64,000 nucleotides of DNA from Telmatactis stephensoni (GCA_029948255.1 JALIZF010001515.1:248001-312000), one strand, 5' to 3'; positions 25,101 through 37,600 are shown, counted from the stretch's first letter. Program-made: numbers and translations. The notes: a model not told the origin generated them from the sequence alone.

Positions 25101-28100
25101 GAGTGCTGGGCCCATCGGCCATTCAGAACAAGTCAGCCATCAATTTTTCCACTAGGAAACGATTGGTTTTTTTTTTGTAAGTTGGTCATTTTGTTTCTAA
25201 AATTTTACTGAGCCTCAAGAAAATATGCAGAAACGGAGAGGATGTTTGTGGGAAAAATTCTACTCACCGATGCTCAACACTGACAAAACGCCACCGGCAA
25301 CCTTGAAGAATTTCATTCCCTTGAATACCAATTTCAACTTCGAACCAAATTTTGCGATGGCAGTGCTTTTGAGGAATGCCTTGGCAGATCCCTGTGTAAA
25401 CCCTATTAGTTTTTTAACTTTTGGCGTGGCTTTGAGAAGGGGCTCTAGGTCTGTTGCTTTCATTGCCTTGTAAATCTTTCAAAATAAAAGTACAGCGAAA
25501 CAGTAGAATGATGAGCTATATTCGTAGCATTGCTGGAATTCAATCATTCTCTCGAGAATCAAAAGATAAAGAAGTGGTCGCCAAGTTGGATGAAGAAACT
25601 ATTGATGCTAAGGAGTAAGCAGCAAGTGATAACATCTGCGCATGTCTCCAATTTCTATTGTCTTGGACAAATGGATAACTTTGAAAAGATAATTTCTAGC
25701 TGTTCGTACTTCTGCACTCGACTGTAATGCTCCGTAAAACTTTGGGGAAAATATATACGACTCTCTTTATGAGAGAAGTAGCCCTAAGCCAGGTTAAAAC
25801 CGTAATTGAGTCCACTTCCGTCTAGCGGTTCGCACATACTCGTCATGTTATCACTTGCTGTTTAACGAGTATTTCATCCAAGATGGCTGCCGTGATGTCA
25901 CATGCAATCCAACAATATTTGTCTGCTATACCAAGAGACCATAACAGTAAGAGAGCGAAACTCAGTATTGATGTCTGTGCGATGTTCGTGGTAACTAAGG
26001 CTATTTTTAGTAACTTCGCCATCGCGCGGGCACTTAAGGCACTTAACCAATAGAATTGGATTTTTGACGTGCGCGCGGACGGGACCGTTTGAATTCTATT
26101 GTTTAAGAGCCTTGCGCGCGCGATGGCGAAATTACTAAAAATAGCCTTAGGCGCCACGAACATCGCACAGACATCAATACTGAGTTTCGCTCTCTTAGTA
26201 TTATGGTCTCTTGGCTATACCTTGTTGACTTTGTACGTTTTGTACGCCTTGCCTGCTATAGCTGTAATTGCAGGAATTGCCGCTGATGCCCAGGATAAAG
26301 AAAGTTGAAGAGCCTTCTCTGACGCACCTAATTTTTCGAAAATACCGTCTACAGTGGCTTGATCTATTGCTCCTGTAGCCTTCGTGAGTGCCTCCTGAAA
26401 AAGTTCAAAGTATAAATGATGACAAATCCACTGATAAGAGAACGTAGGCATTATCAATCGCTGGTTTTAATCTATAATTAAGCATTGTGAATAATTTAGG
26501 TCTATCTGATATCCAGAGTAACGCTGTAGCGCTATCAATAGAAGAGAGAGTACTTGTAACGTCAGTATGCTACAGCGCGTTACTCTGGAAATCACTGACG
26601 TGACTATAGTTCCATGTATTTGCATTTTTTGCACAATGCGCCAAAGTGACACGCATGCATGCATGCATATTTTAAAGCCTGAATCAAACACCGGCAATAA
26701 CTCGGAGAATAGAGATGCGCACATGGCAATGTTTAAAAAATTACTTAATGGTCTTAAAAAACTTCAATGTCTTTGTAATTTAAACACCTTACTGGTAAAG
26801 GTTGATTATTCAATATCGAGAAATAAAAAAAATGATCGACTAGTTTTCAAGAAACAGTATTATTAACGTGGATGTCGAAATTCCGAATTAAACGCGGCAA
26901 TTTAGTGCTTTACGTACAGTCGTCTCAACGGCGATCAAAAACAGTAAATGAGATGACATATTCACAAAATCAAGAACCATGCCTTGGTATTATTTGGAAC
27001 CAAAATATTGCAAATCATTGTTATAAAATCCATTTAGTAAAGCACCCGCGTTTTTAAATTTCTTCAAAGTTAAATAATTGCTCCGTTTTTACTCAAAATC
27101 GGCTTCATAGAATTTCTTTAAACGCTCTCACCTTATAGACAAACATTTGATTTACAAAGTCTCATAAATCGTTTTTTTCGTCGAGGTAAAATTTAAAATC
27201 TGATGTATAACAATTTCGATGTTAAAAAAGTTCCGATTTCAACCAAACTAGTATCATTATAAAATTCGGTCCATTTGTAGTAGGTGTGCGTAAAATGTTG
27301 GGTCAACTTAATTCTATAACGCGATCAATAGCCGCTTCAATTCGACTACCCGCACACTGGCGAAACTGGGTCGAGCCACCTTAACTGTTTATTTGTTAGT
27401 GGTTGGTGACTAAAAAACTGTTTCCAGACACCTTAAGGGATTACATGTTTTGAATAATATCTAGAATATCTAATGTTTGGTACAAATATTAAAAACAGAT
27501 ACTGTAAACCTAAAGCAAATATGGAAAAAAGGCCGTATTTGCTTTTTTGAACCGATGAGCAAATGTGGCATTTACAATATTTACTTTAGGTTTACAGTAT
27601 CTGTTTTCAATATTTTCAATATAATCTTTTTCAATAATTTTTCGTCCAGTGATCATGAACTAGTTTGTCTTTGGTTTTGAAATTCAGTGCATATTGTCTA
27701 AGAGTGCAGGATATATGCATTTGTGAAGACTCAGTCATGAATGTTTAATAAGAAAGTCAAACTTACCCTCATGGCCGCCTCTCTACGTAGGAATGCCTCT
27801 TTCAAATTCGTGTCAATTGAACCCAACAACTTTTGTTCAGTTTTTACTAGTTCGTTAATACTGGTCCACACGGTATCGAGCACCTGAGCCAAGCATTCTA
27901 AGTTGTCTTTCTTTGTTAAGACTGTGAAACAGAAGACAAATATTTGCGAGACCTTACAGGTGAATATCAGAATATCAGAAAAGGTGTTGGCAGTCACATT
28001 TAGAGTTACGCATGCGTTGGTACAAATTAACTTGGACCTATACCTTCTTGAAGTTTTTGATCCACTTGCTCTGAACGTGTTTTTACGGCATCTCTTCTGG

Positions 28101-30417
28101 TGTTAAAGTCCGATTCAAATCCACAGAGGAAATCATAGCCAAGACCACAACAACCTTTGATGTCGTAAATGGTCTCCACGACAGTAGCCACAACAGTCAC
28201 AACCAAACTGACGATGAATAAGAACAAACCAAAGAATCCTAGGAAAACATGTGCTGGTGTAAATAACGTTTCCCCCAATTTATTAACCACCTCGGTTTTG
28301 TAACGACTGGGCAATTTCATCTGAGTACACGCACAATTTTTTTTCCAAATGCCAACAAAGATCTTAGAATTTTGAATCATGTGATCATGAGGTGCTAGAT
28401 CCTTCAAACTGATCTACATCATGTTTGAAGGTCATGGATTAGCGCCCCCTTTCTCTGCTGTGTTTTTTTTTAAATAAGCGACCCCTCCCTAATTAGAAAT
28501 GCCCCCCCCCCCCCACTGCTCCCTCTGCCTCATGAGACTGATGGTACTACAGTATGTGTAGAGTAAATGACTCTGTAGCAATGAGCTACGTGAATTAGAG
28601 GTTGCATTGTTGCAAAATCAACGGTACTTCTTGGACGTTCTTGTTTATGTGCCTCTGTTTTACCTCCAGTTTTTGGAAGGTGGTATTTTCTAACAGAAAA
28701 ATCAGCGCTGCCTCTAGAAAATGCGCCCCCTTTTATTTTACCCTTGACAATTAAATGAGCGCCCAGAGGCTTATTCGAATCATGACGGTATGTTGAAATA
28801 TCTAACAAGGCTTTGATGACCTCTTGATGGTTCATCCCTCCCGTCACGATGTGACTGTTCATTCACTTCTCAGGGAGACGGGTCTTGCGTTTGACTCCGA
28901 GTCACCTCACAAACATTTTGTTTCGCATGACTTCTGTCGAATTCGCGTAGCTTTAATTGGATTCAAACACCCGTAAAACGGATCACTGATGGAGAGAGGG
29001 GATGAAGGATGCCCCGTCCACTTTCTTGGAGACCGGTTCATGCTGAATGAACGTTAATTGGTGTTACTTTACCTTTATTTTTACCTTTAGCTGTTAAGGC
29101 GAAAACGGAAAGACTTCAAAATGAATAAGAATGAGCTGGTAGCTATGCGTTTGATTTGAAGCTACAGAAAAGTGAACAGAGTGAGGTGTAATATCTAATT
29201 TTGTCATAGATTGATAGTTTCACTTAATTTCATGCACAAATATTTTCATATTTAACTGTTTTTATCACAAGTTTATTTTAACAATTGAAAATTCACATAC
29301 AAATATAAACATAAGAGTTCAACTCTTCTTCATTTTATAAACACTTTATTAGTTACTAGTAACTCAAGTAATAATTATTTTTTTAGTTTTATTTATCTTT
29401 ATTTTATTACTTCATTATTTTTTAACACTCATTCTATTTTGGCATTACAAGAGGTGAAAAGACAGGATTGATTTTGTATTATGTATCTGTGCCTTATTTG
29501 GTAACCAAATTCCGTATTTGTTAATTCCGAGGGCGATTTTTTCAGTGTTAAGTTCATTGCTTAACTCAACCTGTATTTCTTTTCACTTACTCTTATTCCT
29601 TGTAAGAGACCTTCCTGGGCTGAGAGTAATATCTGTTAAGAAGAAATATAAAAAGTGAATATACATGCACGAAGAATTTTCCCTTAGGGACGGACCTGGC
29701 ATCACAAAGCTGATTGCGGAGGGGTAGGGGGTATTCTAGACTTTCCATTAAAATTTCCAGTTCTTCCTCTACAAATAATCAAAAATTACTGGTTCGTCTA
29801 TAGTAACTACTCACTGTGGCGAGCCTGGACCTCATTCAGCGTGTTTTCAAACTCGTGGTGTTCGTCGTCCATCATTTCTAAAATGACAAAAAAATTACAG
29901 TCCTAAAACCCTTTTTTGTCTTCAGAAAATCTCTTATTCAATACATGATAGAAACTAGCGAGTGAACTAATTTGGGCGGCGTCAGATATAGCGATATTAA
30001 TAATAAGGATTGGATATGGAAATCTGTAAAATCGTGTTAACACAGAGTACTTGATTTACTGAGGTTTTGAGCCCTTCGTCGGAGTAAAACCCTGAAAAGC
30101 TTTTTTATTCTGATGAGGGGCACAGGATCTCAGCAATGTAGGTACTCTGATCTTTTCATACAGTGTTACAGATGTTCATTCATTCTTTATTCAATACATG
30201 GCCAGCCTTTCAGCTTCATCAAAAAGCAAGCGTTGTATTATCACAACTTGAAACTTCAAAAATAACGTGTATTGCCTTTAGAAAGTCCACGGGGCCGTAT
30301 TATGGAGGGAGACGATATGGCAAAGTATTCATTGTAACTGGAACGAGCATTGATGATGTCTTGATGAAGAATAATCAAACAAAGGAAGACTGCCAGTCTT
30401 TTGGATGGGTGGGCCAT
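22154..30417 (-). CDS. array paralogue C: secreted or membrane protein of unrecognised family, 10 exons
   Basis: Coding exons in transcription order: 30276-30417, 29815-29877, 29591-29632, 28044-28238, 27767-27921, 26221-26394, 25268-25475, 24368-24522, 23109-23381, 22154-22606. Phases agree and the total is 1860 nt (619 residues). As in copy B, intron 1 has a GC donor (AAAG|GCAATA). The intron 6 donor (AAG|GTATAGC) lies inside the target duplication of a foldback element. Architecture matches copies A and B: signal peptide, transmembrane segment in exon 4, two later hydrophobic stretches, and a C-terminal exon with about seven cysteines. Frames are intact. It is the copy closest to B; their 3' UTRs are nearly identical for about 150 bp. 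Confidence 0.8.
23625..24020. mobile_element. MITE in copy C intron 8
   Basis: Terminal inverted repeats of about 27 bp read AAGGGGGA, then AGCATCAAAATCCTTCA. A second inverted pair inside includes GAGTGTATGACATCACGTGA. It is absent from the matching copy B intron. Confidence 0.7.
25618..25862. mobile_element. foldback element in copy C intron 6
   Basis: Ends are AGCAGCAAGTGATAACAT and its inverse. Nine-base flanks TAAGGAGTA and TAACGAGTA look like a target duplication with one change. Copy B has the single sequence TAACGAGTA here. Confidence 0.65.
25932..26213. mobile_element. 282-bp foldback element at the exon 6 donor of copy C
   Basis: Arms of about 110 bp start CAAGAGACCATAA and share GTATTGATGTCTGTGCGATG. 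It is flanked by the 7-bp duplication GCTATAC at 25925 and 26214. Copy B carries one GCTATAC. The right copy is the intron side of the exon 6 splice donor. Confidence 0.8.
26513..26588. repeat. short inverted repeat CCAGAGTAACGC
   Basis: The sequence CCAGAGTAACGCTGTAGC is inverted about 45 bp later, in copy C intron 5. Confidence 0.6.
27494..27608. mobile_element. foldback element shared with copy B
   Basis: Counterpart of 17489-17606: arms ACAGATACTGTAAACC inverted. Confidence 0.65.
28857..29085 (+). mobile_element. SINE family 1, copy C intron 3
   Basis: Counterpart of the copy at 19040, sharing the same decay. The insertion predates the B/C duplication. Confidence 0.55.
30034..30171. repeat. 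inverted repeat in copy C intron 1
   Basis: Counterpart of 20400-20537, with blocks GTGTTAACACAGAGTAC and GAGGTTTTGAGCCCTTCGTC inverted. Confidence 0.55.
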
Positions 30418-30470
30418 TTTTCCTGAAAAAAAGGAATTCTTTGTTTGGATGGCTTATCGAAACAAATTAA

Positions 30471-30480
30471 AGTATATAAA
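30471..30480 (-). promoter_or_regulatory. possible TATA box of copy C
   Basis: The minus strand reads TTTATATACT about 55-60 nt upstream of the copy C start codon. Weaker TATA-like sequences occur at similar spacing in A and B. Confidence 0.35.
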
Positions 30481-31987
30481 TTAGGGCTAACATTCCGGTG
30501 GTTTCACGTACTGAACCAACAAAATAGATTTTAGGCTGATACACATTAATAGATTGTAATTCTCGTGTTTTCTTTTGTGTCTATTTGACTATTACACGTA
30601 AGCTATTAGTTTTTGTTTCACAGGTTAAATAAAATCACTCTAAAAACAGAACAGTACCAATTAAATAGTACAAAATAGCACTAATTAAACAATGCAAAAC
30701 AAAGCATTTTCCACTGTTTAGTACTAATTAGTTACTAAGTTGTTTCATGGTTTTAGTGCTTAAATTGTTTTTTTTTTCAAATTTGCATACAATTGTACTG
30801 TCTTTTCTAATGATTTGGCTTATCAAGTTATCAAGGACCAGAAAAATAATCGACGTCTCAATTTCTGGATTTCTTGGGATTTTAACTCAGCAAGGCTTAC
30901 CTTATCCGACGGAGACCAGTTGTATGTCTATATTGACAATAATGTTTTATTGCTGTAATAAGCCTGGTGCCGGCTGTCAGTGACCTGTCCTCGGTGTAAT
31001 ATCAATTACTGGTATCTCCAGCCATTCATGAAAGCCGTCAACATTTTAATCGAATTTTTAATAACCTGAACTTTGTTTTCGGTTAATTAAATTAATTAGA
31101 AATTAATAATTTATGAAAAACTATTACTACATCTTTTTGTTTGCGAAATTCAAGTTTATTTTATGTTTTACTGGCATGGCCTTAAGCTGGAAGTAGTAAG
31201 CTCTGCGTTATGTGCCCGTCTTAACAAGCACATTTAATTTTCTCTGGCAAATTTAATTTAGCCGGCCTGCTTTTAATTGCAAAGAACCAGTCCTGTTACG
31301 CATGCAGTTTCTGACAATAGTATATATGGAAGCCGAGAAGGGTCAATCGGAAAACATATTTTAGATCTGAAAATATTTTACAAACATTTTTCAAATCTGC
31401 GAAAAAGTTCTAAATCCGGAACTATTTTGACAAATCGTGTTTGAGAAAATTTGGCCAAACTGACTTCATATGACAAAGGCATTTGCCGAAAAGTCGGCGC
31501 GTTTGTGTTTTCACGACAAGGAAAAGTTCTTACATGTAAACTTTGCTTGTGTAGATCAGCGATTTCTCAAACGGATCACACTGCAAAAGCTTTAGTTTCC
31601 AGGCCTCAACCAGAACGCTTTGCACGGTCAAGATGACCATATTTGGATGTTATGTTAGTTATCCGCTGTGTCAAAATGAGTGCTGGCACTGAATAGAAAA
31701 GAAAACCTGTCAAATTAAATTTCTTTGACCTGTTTACACAGAAAAATCACTTGTCATGGAAAAGATGATTTAGCATTGTTTATCACTAATGAATCGTCAA
31801 CCCATCAATAAATCAAGCAAAGAAACAAACTGTGAGTAAGGTACGGCCATAAGTTATTACTCGTGCCCAGGCCTTAAGGCCGGCACGAGTCTAGGTTTGA
31901 GTTTTCTATCTATCAGTCTATCGTCGTAGTCGAGAATGTGCCACGAAAACGAGGCAAGCCACAGGCACCCCAGGCAATCATTTAGAG
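30481..31987. other. upstream flank of copy C and spacer
   Basis: No gene is seen. Up to about 31250 the sequence follows the flank of copy B. A decayed relative of the 41070/51030 MITE (GTTTTCTTTTGTGTC, then TTTTGTTTCAC and ATCACTCTA) lies at about 30560-30645. A short inverted repeat (CTCGTGCC / GGCACGAG) lies at 31860-31890. Confidence 0.45.
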
Positions 31988-32669
31988 CTCAAGGTAGTTA
32001 AGGCCTGGGTTTGACCTTGTTTGACCTTGGAAAGTTTTTGTTCTGCTATGTAAGATATAACAACGCAAAACTTGTTTCACTTGGCACAATGTTAAATAAT
32101 AACTAGTTGTGTGACCTTAACTTAGTATTTTGGATATAGGGTTGTCACGTGACCAATTACGACGAAACTTCGTTTTTCTTGAATCCGCAATTCAATTTCA
32201 CTTAAAAAACAGAAATAACTCCTCTAATTCATAAAGAAGGTTTAATCCTAAATAATTTTGTGTAGACATCTGGACTTTTGACAATTGGCTGGGAGATATT
32301 AAGTAAAGTATTATTTTGAGTTTTGGTCACGTGACCTGTTTTGCTAAAAATCCCTTTAATGAAAATCGATAGTCATGTTCTCTAATCAAAATGGAATAGA
32401 CTCACTTGAAAGAACTACGTTTCAAGCACTTGCGTTTTCTTTTCGCTAATACTGGAGTGCGGAAAAATTTTCAAACATTTTGTTACAATAAACGACCTAT
32501 CTGGTCACGTGACCGCTGAAATCACAAACCTAGCACTTAAGGCTCATTGTTTTATGAATATCTAGCGTTGTGACGAATATCATTTATTTCTGGTTTAAAA
32601 TTCGTGCTACAGCACAAAAAACATATTTCGCCCAATTTAGCCACTGACCCAGGCCTTAACTACCTTGAG
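31988..32669. mobile_element. 682-bp DNA-transposon-like element with 22-23-bp inverted ends
   Basis: The ends CTCAAGGTAGTTAAGGCCTG are inverted exactly at the far end. There is no coding capacity. Inside are three CACGTG palindromes at 32146, 32328 and 32506, each within TCACGTGACC. Confidence 0.7.
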
Positions 32670-33823
32670 AGCAGCGTGTAACACCAGCCGTAAAGCAAAT
32701 AGACGGGTCCGGGTTCGAATACTCATGGAATAAGAAGATTTTTTTTTCCGCCTAACTATGTAGTAAATATTATCTTTTCATTTTTTTGTATGCTTTTTTC
32801 TGGTTTTGAAGCATTTTAAGCTGTTTTTTGATTTGATTTAATTTCCAGTATATTTTGACTCAAGCGACAGCTTGTCTTCTTGAATTTAATTTCAAGAATT
32901 TCTTATCATTGACTACATGTTTTAAGGATAAAAGGAAAGATTGAAAACATTATGTATTTTAATGTTCTCTGTATTTAAATGGTATGGCTGAATTTTTTTC
33001 TATTAGAAAGTCAATGATTACAAAGCAACTATCTAAATGCCTTTTTAATTGGAAATTTAGGATCGAGACCGATACCTCCATGAGTTCAAATCAGCTTGCC
33101 GGCGAAGCAGACAAATATTCCGCCGTTCAGTACCGATCGCGAACTCAAAACGTGACTAAACTGGCTTTAAAACATATTTATTCTCATGCCAGACTGAATT
33201 CCACTTGGGCACGAGTAAACGCACTATGTGCGTCTAGTCTTATATTTAAGCCCGGTGAGGGCCGGGGATGAAAGAAATTGAGGAATTTTCATTTTGACAC
33301 TTAAAAAGTAAAACATTTGGCTTGGCTCACGCTACTACGACTCCTAAGATATTAAACATGTACATGCAGGGTTTCAAACTGGTACGATTTTCCATCAAAG
33401 TATACGTACCAGCGCCTCGGACCGGGAGTATCATAAAGGTATTTGTGAATTTGATCCCTAAAGGTACGACGATCATCCTCGTCCTATAGAGGCTTTGCAC
33501 CATCACGTGAATGGCAGCCATGACTGTAGGAGACAGGAATAATAGAGTGTGGACTAATCTGGTTATATTTACATGAGAAAGAGTTCAGTTTCCCAGGGGA
33601 AAAATACCGTTTATTGTTGTGCCTCCCGTCATGCTATCACGTGATCATGATGGTGCAAGGCCTCTATAAACATATCGGAATCCAGTTTTTCATATGTTCC
33701 AACACCATCTAGCTCAGTATGGTGTGAGAACATCAAACAAAAGAATAATAATAAACAATGTTTAGCACTTTTATTTAGCAAATATCCATATGAAATATGA
33801 TCAAATGCGCATGAAATCCTAAT
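32670..33823. other. repeat-rich spacer, no gene seen
   Basis: A B-box-like GGGTTCGAATAC at about 32705-32720 suggests another tRNA-derived fragment. The rest shows no convincing gene; the open frame at 32984-33271 lacks recognisable features. Confidence 0.4.
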
Positions 33824-34022
33824 TGCACACACTCACTACACTAATTACTACATACATATTCTAAACACCCAAATTCTCAACTCACTAGTTCGATTAATTT
33901 TAATGGAGGGAGGAAAACCGGAGGACCCGGAGAAAAAACCTCGAAGCAAGGGAGAAAACAAACTAACAAACTGAACTTACATGGTCATAAAGCACCCCGT
34001 TCGGACTGAATCGAACCAAGGA
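33824..34022 (-). mobile_element. SINE family 2 copy
   Basis: It shares ATGGAGGGAGGAAAACCGGA, CCCGGAGAAAAAA and an inverted B-box-like GAATCGAACC with the copy at 63640. Confidence 0.55.
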
Positions 34023-34047
34023 TCACAGAGGTCTAACCACAAAAAAA

Positions 34048-34274
34048 GGAAGGAAGGAAGGAAGGAAGGAAGGAAGGAAGGAAGGAAGGAAGGAAGGAAG
34101 GAAGGAAGGAAGGAAGGAAGGAAGGAAGGAAGGAAGGAAGGAAGGAAGGAAGGAAGGAAGGAAGGAAGGAAGGAAGGAAGGAAGGAAGGAAGGAAGGAAG
34201 GAAGGAAGGAAGGAAGGAAGGAAGGAAGGAAGGAAGGAAGGAAGGAAGGAAGGAAGGAAGGAAGGAAGGAAGGA
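34048..34274. repeat. (GAAG)n microsatellite
   Basis: About 56 uninterrupted copies of GAAG. Open frames across it on both strands are artefacts of the repeat. Confidence 0.97.
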
Positions 34275-34321
34275 TGGAAAAAGTACCAAACAGGCATCAC
34301 CCGGGAAACTCTGGTGTGATC

Positions 34322-34374
34322 ACAACCTCGTTCCCAGGGCCTTTTCGTGGGATAGAGGTCCCTGGGAACGAGGA
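34322..34374. repeat. short inverted repeat CCTCGTTCCCAGGG
   Basis: The sequence CCTCGTTCCCAGGG is inverted as CCCTGGGAACGAGG about 30 bp later. It is a small MITE-like hairpin. Confidence 0.6.
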
Positions 34375-34633
34375 TGATGTAATCACCCAGATCACTGCTA
34401 CGTTTCTAGAATGGCAAGTCGATCACGATTGGGTGTGATCACGCATCACACCGCAGCTTAATTAATGTTTGGAGAAATCACGCTTTTTTGTATTTCTATT
34501 ATCATTTTATTTCATTTTCAAACTCTAACTTTTTGAAACTGTTTTGTGCTTTTGTGGCACGCTTATACTTTTTGTTTGATTACATCTGCTGGCTAAATTA
34601 AAAGCTGCATGACAGTCTAGCTTGACTTGCATT

Positions 34634-37600
34634 TTAGACAATGACTTGGCCTGAAAGGAAAAAAAGGTGAATAAGTTGAGTAACTTATCGTGAATAGTCC
34701 AGTTTCTACCAGAGACCGCTGAGATTCCTGACAAAAGGCGCATTTATACAGGGATAGCCTCATTTTCAAGAAACACCCAAGGGAGTAAACCGCGGCTCGA
34801 TTTTTTTCTGTTGTTAACAAAACAAAAACAAAAACAAAAAACTGAGTTTACTTCCATGGGTCTTTCTTGAAAAGGAGGCTAACCCTGTATAAATGCGCCT
34901 TTTGTCAGCTAGGAAGCTCAGCGGTCTCTAGTAACTGGAAACTGGACTATATATAGTCATGTATTTCTTCCTTAGAGAGAGTAAACTACTTACAGAGATC
35001 ACAACTCTTTTTACATTCCTTGATCAACATAAGTGTTTGCTGTCTGTGGCAGAATTGCTGAAATGCTTCACGATCGGACAGAGAGTACGCTTTTGTAATG
35101 TCCTTCTCACAGTTTGGACGCTTGTCGGCGCATTCTGGAATATCGTCAAATGAAAGTTATAAATAAATAAATAAATAAATAGTTTTTGTGGGGAGCTTTG
35201 TGGGTCTCATGTATAGAGTATCGAGTATCGATTGATCATATATCTAGGTACTCGCGAGTGAAGTAGTAAAACGTTTAGAAATTCCGGAATTAGGTAAGTC
35301 CTACTTTTCCCTCTAGATCCGGTAAAGATAGTTTTAGCGGAGCTCACGATCATGCGCGAGCGGAGCACCATACTTAAAAACGTTTGCGACTAAATGATCT
35401 AACCAAATTTTTTCTTCGAACTTCTTATGGTAAAAGAGCATCATCATAGAAGTTAAATAAGCAAATAAACATGGGGGTCACCAACAGACAGACATTTTCT
35501 GCGTAAAAAAGAAATAGATTGGTAAAATTTTCTTTTAATGGATGTCTAATATATCATAAAATAAGATAATGTGTGAATAGTTCTGGATGTATGGCAACAG
35601 GTGCAATTTTTCGTCATTATTGTAACCATGGTCGGTTCGATTTGTAGCGCTTTCTGCCTGTAATTTGATAAAGCTTTTGATAAACCACATTTTCTTTAGA
35701 TCTTGAACTAAAGTTTACTTAGAACCTCTTAAATGTATAAAATAAAAAGGGGGGTCAATTAACGACCCTTTTGAAATGTCTTTCGAGACAAGCAGGAGAG
35801 TATGTGACTAATTCCACTTCATGTCACGCTGAAATGATCGGTTAACGTTTTTATTGAGTTTTCGTTAATTAATTCACAGAACTTACAGCTAGGTATCAAA
35901 ATAGTTGTAAAAAGGTATATCCTTTATTTATAATACATAAACAAATATTAAGAGAAAAGGCTTTTTAATTTAGTGAAAAAAGTGAAAACTCCCATTATTG
36001 GAGCTTATATCTGTGAGCATATCCCTGCCCCTGGCGTATTTGCAAAATAGAAATAAAAAATGATATTCCAGAAAATATTTCTCTCTGATCATGAGCGCGC
36101 GCTCGATGACGTGTACGTGATAGCACAAATCAACCGCTTTATATGGCTCCAAATCAACAAAATAACCGTCAAAAATGTTGATTCTATTCTAAGTCCTTTT
36201 GCATTTGAATAGTATTACAAAAATTAAGGCATTTTCGAATTTCTTTAGGCGCTTTGAAGGTAAAACTAATCGTCAGGCGCGTCACGCCATACCAAAGAGA
36301 GAGATGTTCCGTCCTTCCGACGTCAGTCTGTCTGATTGGCTGATTGCTTTTTGGCGCCAACTTGACACGTTCTGACCCTTTTAAACTGAAAATTTACAAG
36401 TTTCCTTGCAGTTTTAACTTCCAAAATTTAAAAAATTATTCTGGAAACCTCTTATAAATTTTGCGATTTTCATGGACATTGTGTTCCAATCTTGACGTGT
36501 TTTAAAAGGGCCAGGGAAAAAAATCGTACGTTTGAATTTTTTGCGGACCCGGTGTAGTTTCAAAAACCGCTCGAAAGACGAAAGAACAGAGACTTTTAGT
36601 TGGATTCGTAGCTCCAAAAAATACTTGACATAATAATTGAGTCTTTGAAGATTGTGTATACCTCGTTTCGTGAAGATGCCTTCAGTAGAACTGCTAAAAT
36701 TAAAAATCTCGCCAAATTCGGAAATCAAGAATCGTCTGCATTGAGCGTGAAACAAGGACTATAATGCTCCGAAAGACAACAAGGAGAATTGTCTATTACC
36801 ACAGGAAATTATAACAGACTGCCTTTTATCACAGGATGCCAAATTCATTTGAATCAAAAACTTAAAAAACAAAATATTTAATTTAATTTATTATTATTGT
36901 TTATATTCAAATGGGAACTCCGCTATTAAGGTTGTACCTTATCTTTATATTAACAATGCCGCTCGTCCACGTATTCTAAAACCTCGACTTCACTGGCTGG
37001 AGGGAAAAGTGCTTGGAAGTGCTCGCAGCCTGAGGTGATAAAGCTTTCTAGAACTCCATAAAGTTGGGCTAATTCTTCGGGGATAAACGTTTTCCAAAAG
37101 AAAACTCCCGAATACAAATGGATTTTCCTGATCTTCACTAGTCATCTTCGATGGAAGTCGCGAGCACTTGAAAATTTCTAAACGGACAACCGCGCGCATG
37201 GGTCGGAAGGAAGGGGCAGGTCAACAAGAATGAAGATTTGGAACGTTATTTACCACAAATTCCACAAGTTTTGGGGCACAGATCTTGTTGTTTCTTGTAT
37301 CGACATTTTCCTTTCGACCAATATTGAGCGCAATCAGGATCCTTGTCAACACATTCTACACCTGAAGAAGTAATAAATAGAGACTTTAAGATTCACGTTT
37401 ATTTGCTGCACTGCGGGAACTAGTGTTTGTAAGTCATATATGTTACTAAATAAAGTTGAAGTTGAAGTTGCTAGAATACCTCCCGCCATGAAGCTAGTGC
37501 TAGTGTGGATATCGGGTTCTAAGTGTTGAATGGATGAATCCGCGCTGAGCTTAGTCTGCTGCGAAACAAAACAAAACTCGCGCTAGTATTAGAGGAAAAC

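Larger units (their letters stand above)
22000..31250. repeat. segmental duplication block containing copy C
   Basis: Collinear and highly similar to 13130-21640. Differences are mainly inserted elements (for example 23625-24020, 25618-25862 and 25932-26213 here). The edges are approximate. Confidence 0.75.

Noticed and set aside
33977..34319. Open frames on both strands through the GAAG array
   Set aside because: They are translations of a tetranucleotide repeat with no other support.
36414..36755. 113-residue minus-strand open frame
   Set aside because: No domain, signal or splice evidence; it lies in an AT-rich intron and is likely chance.
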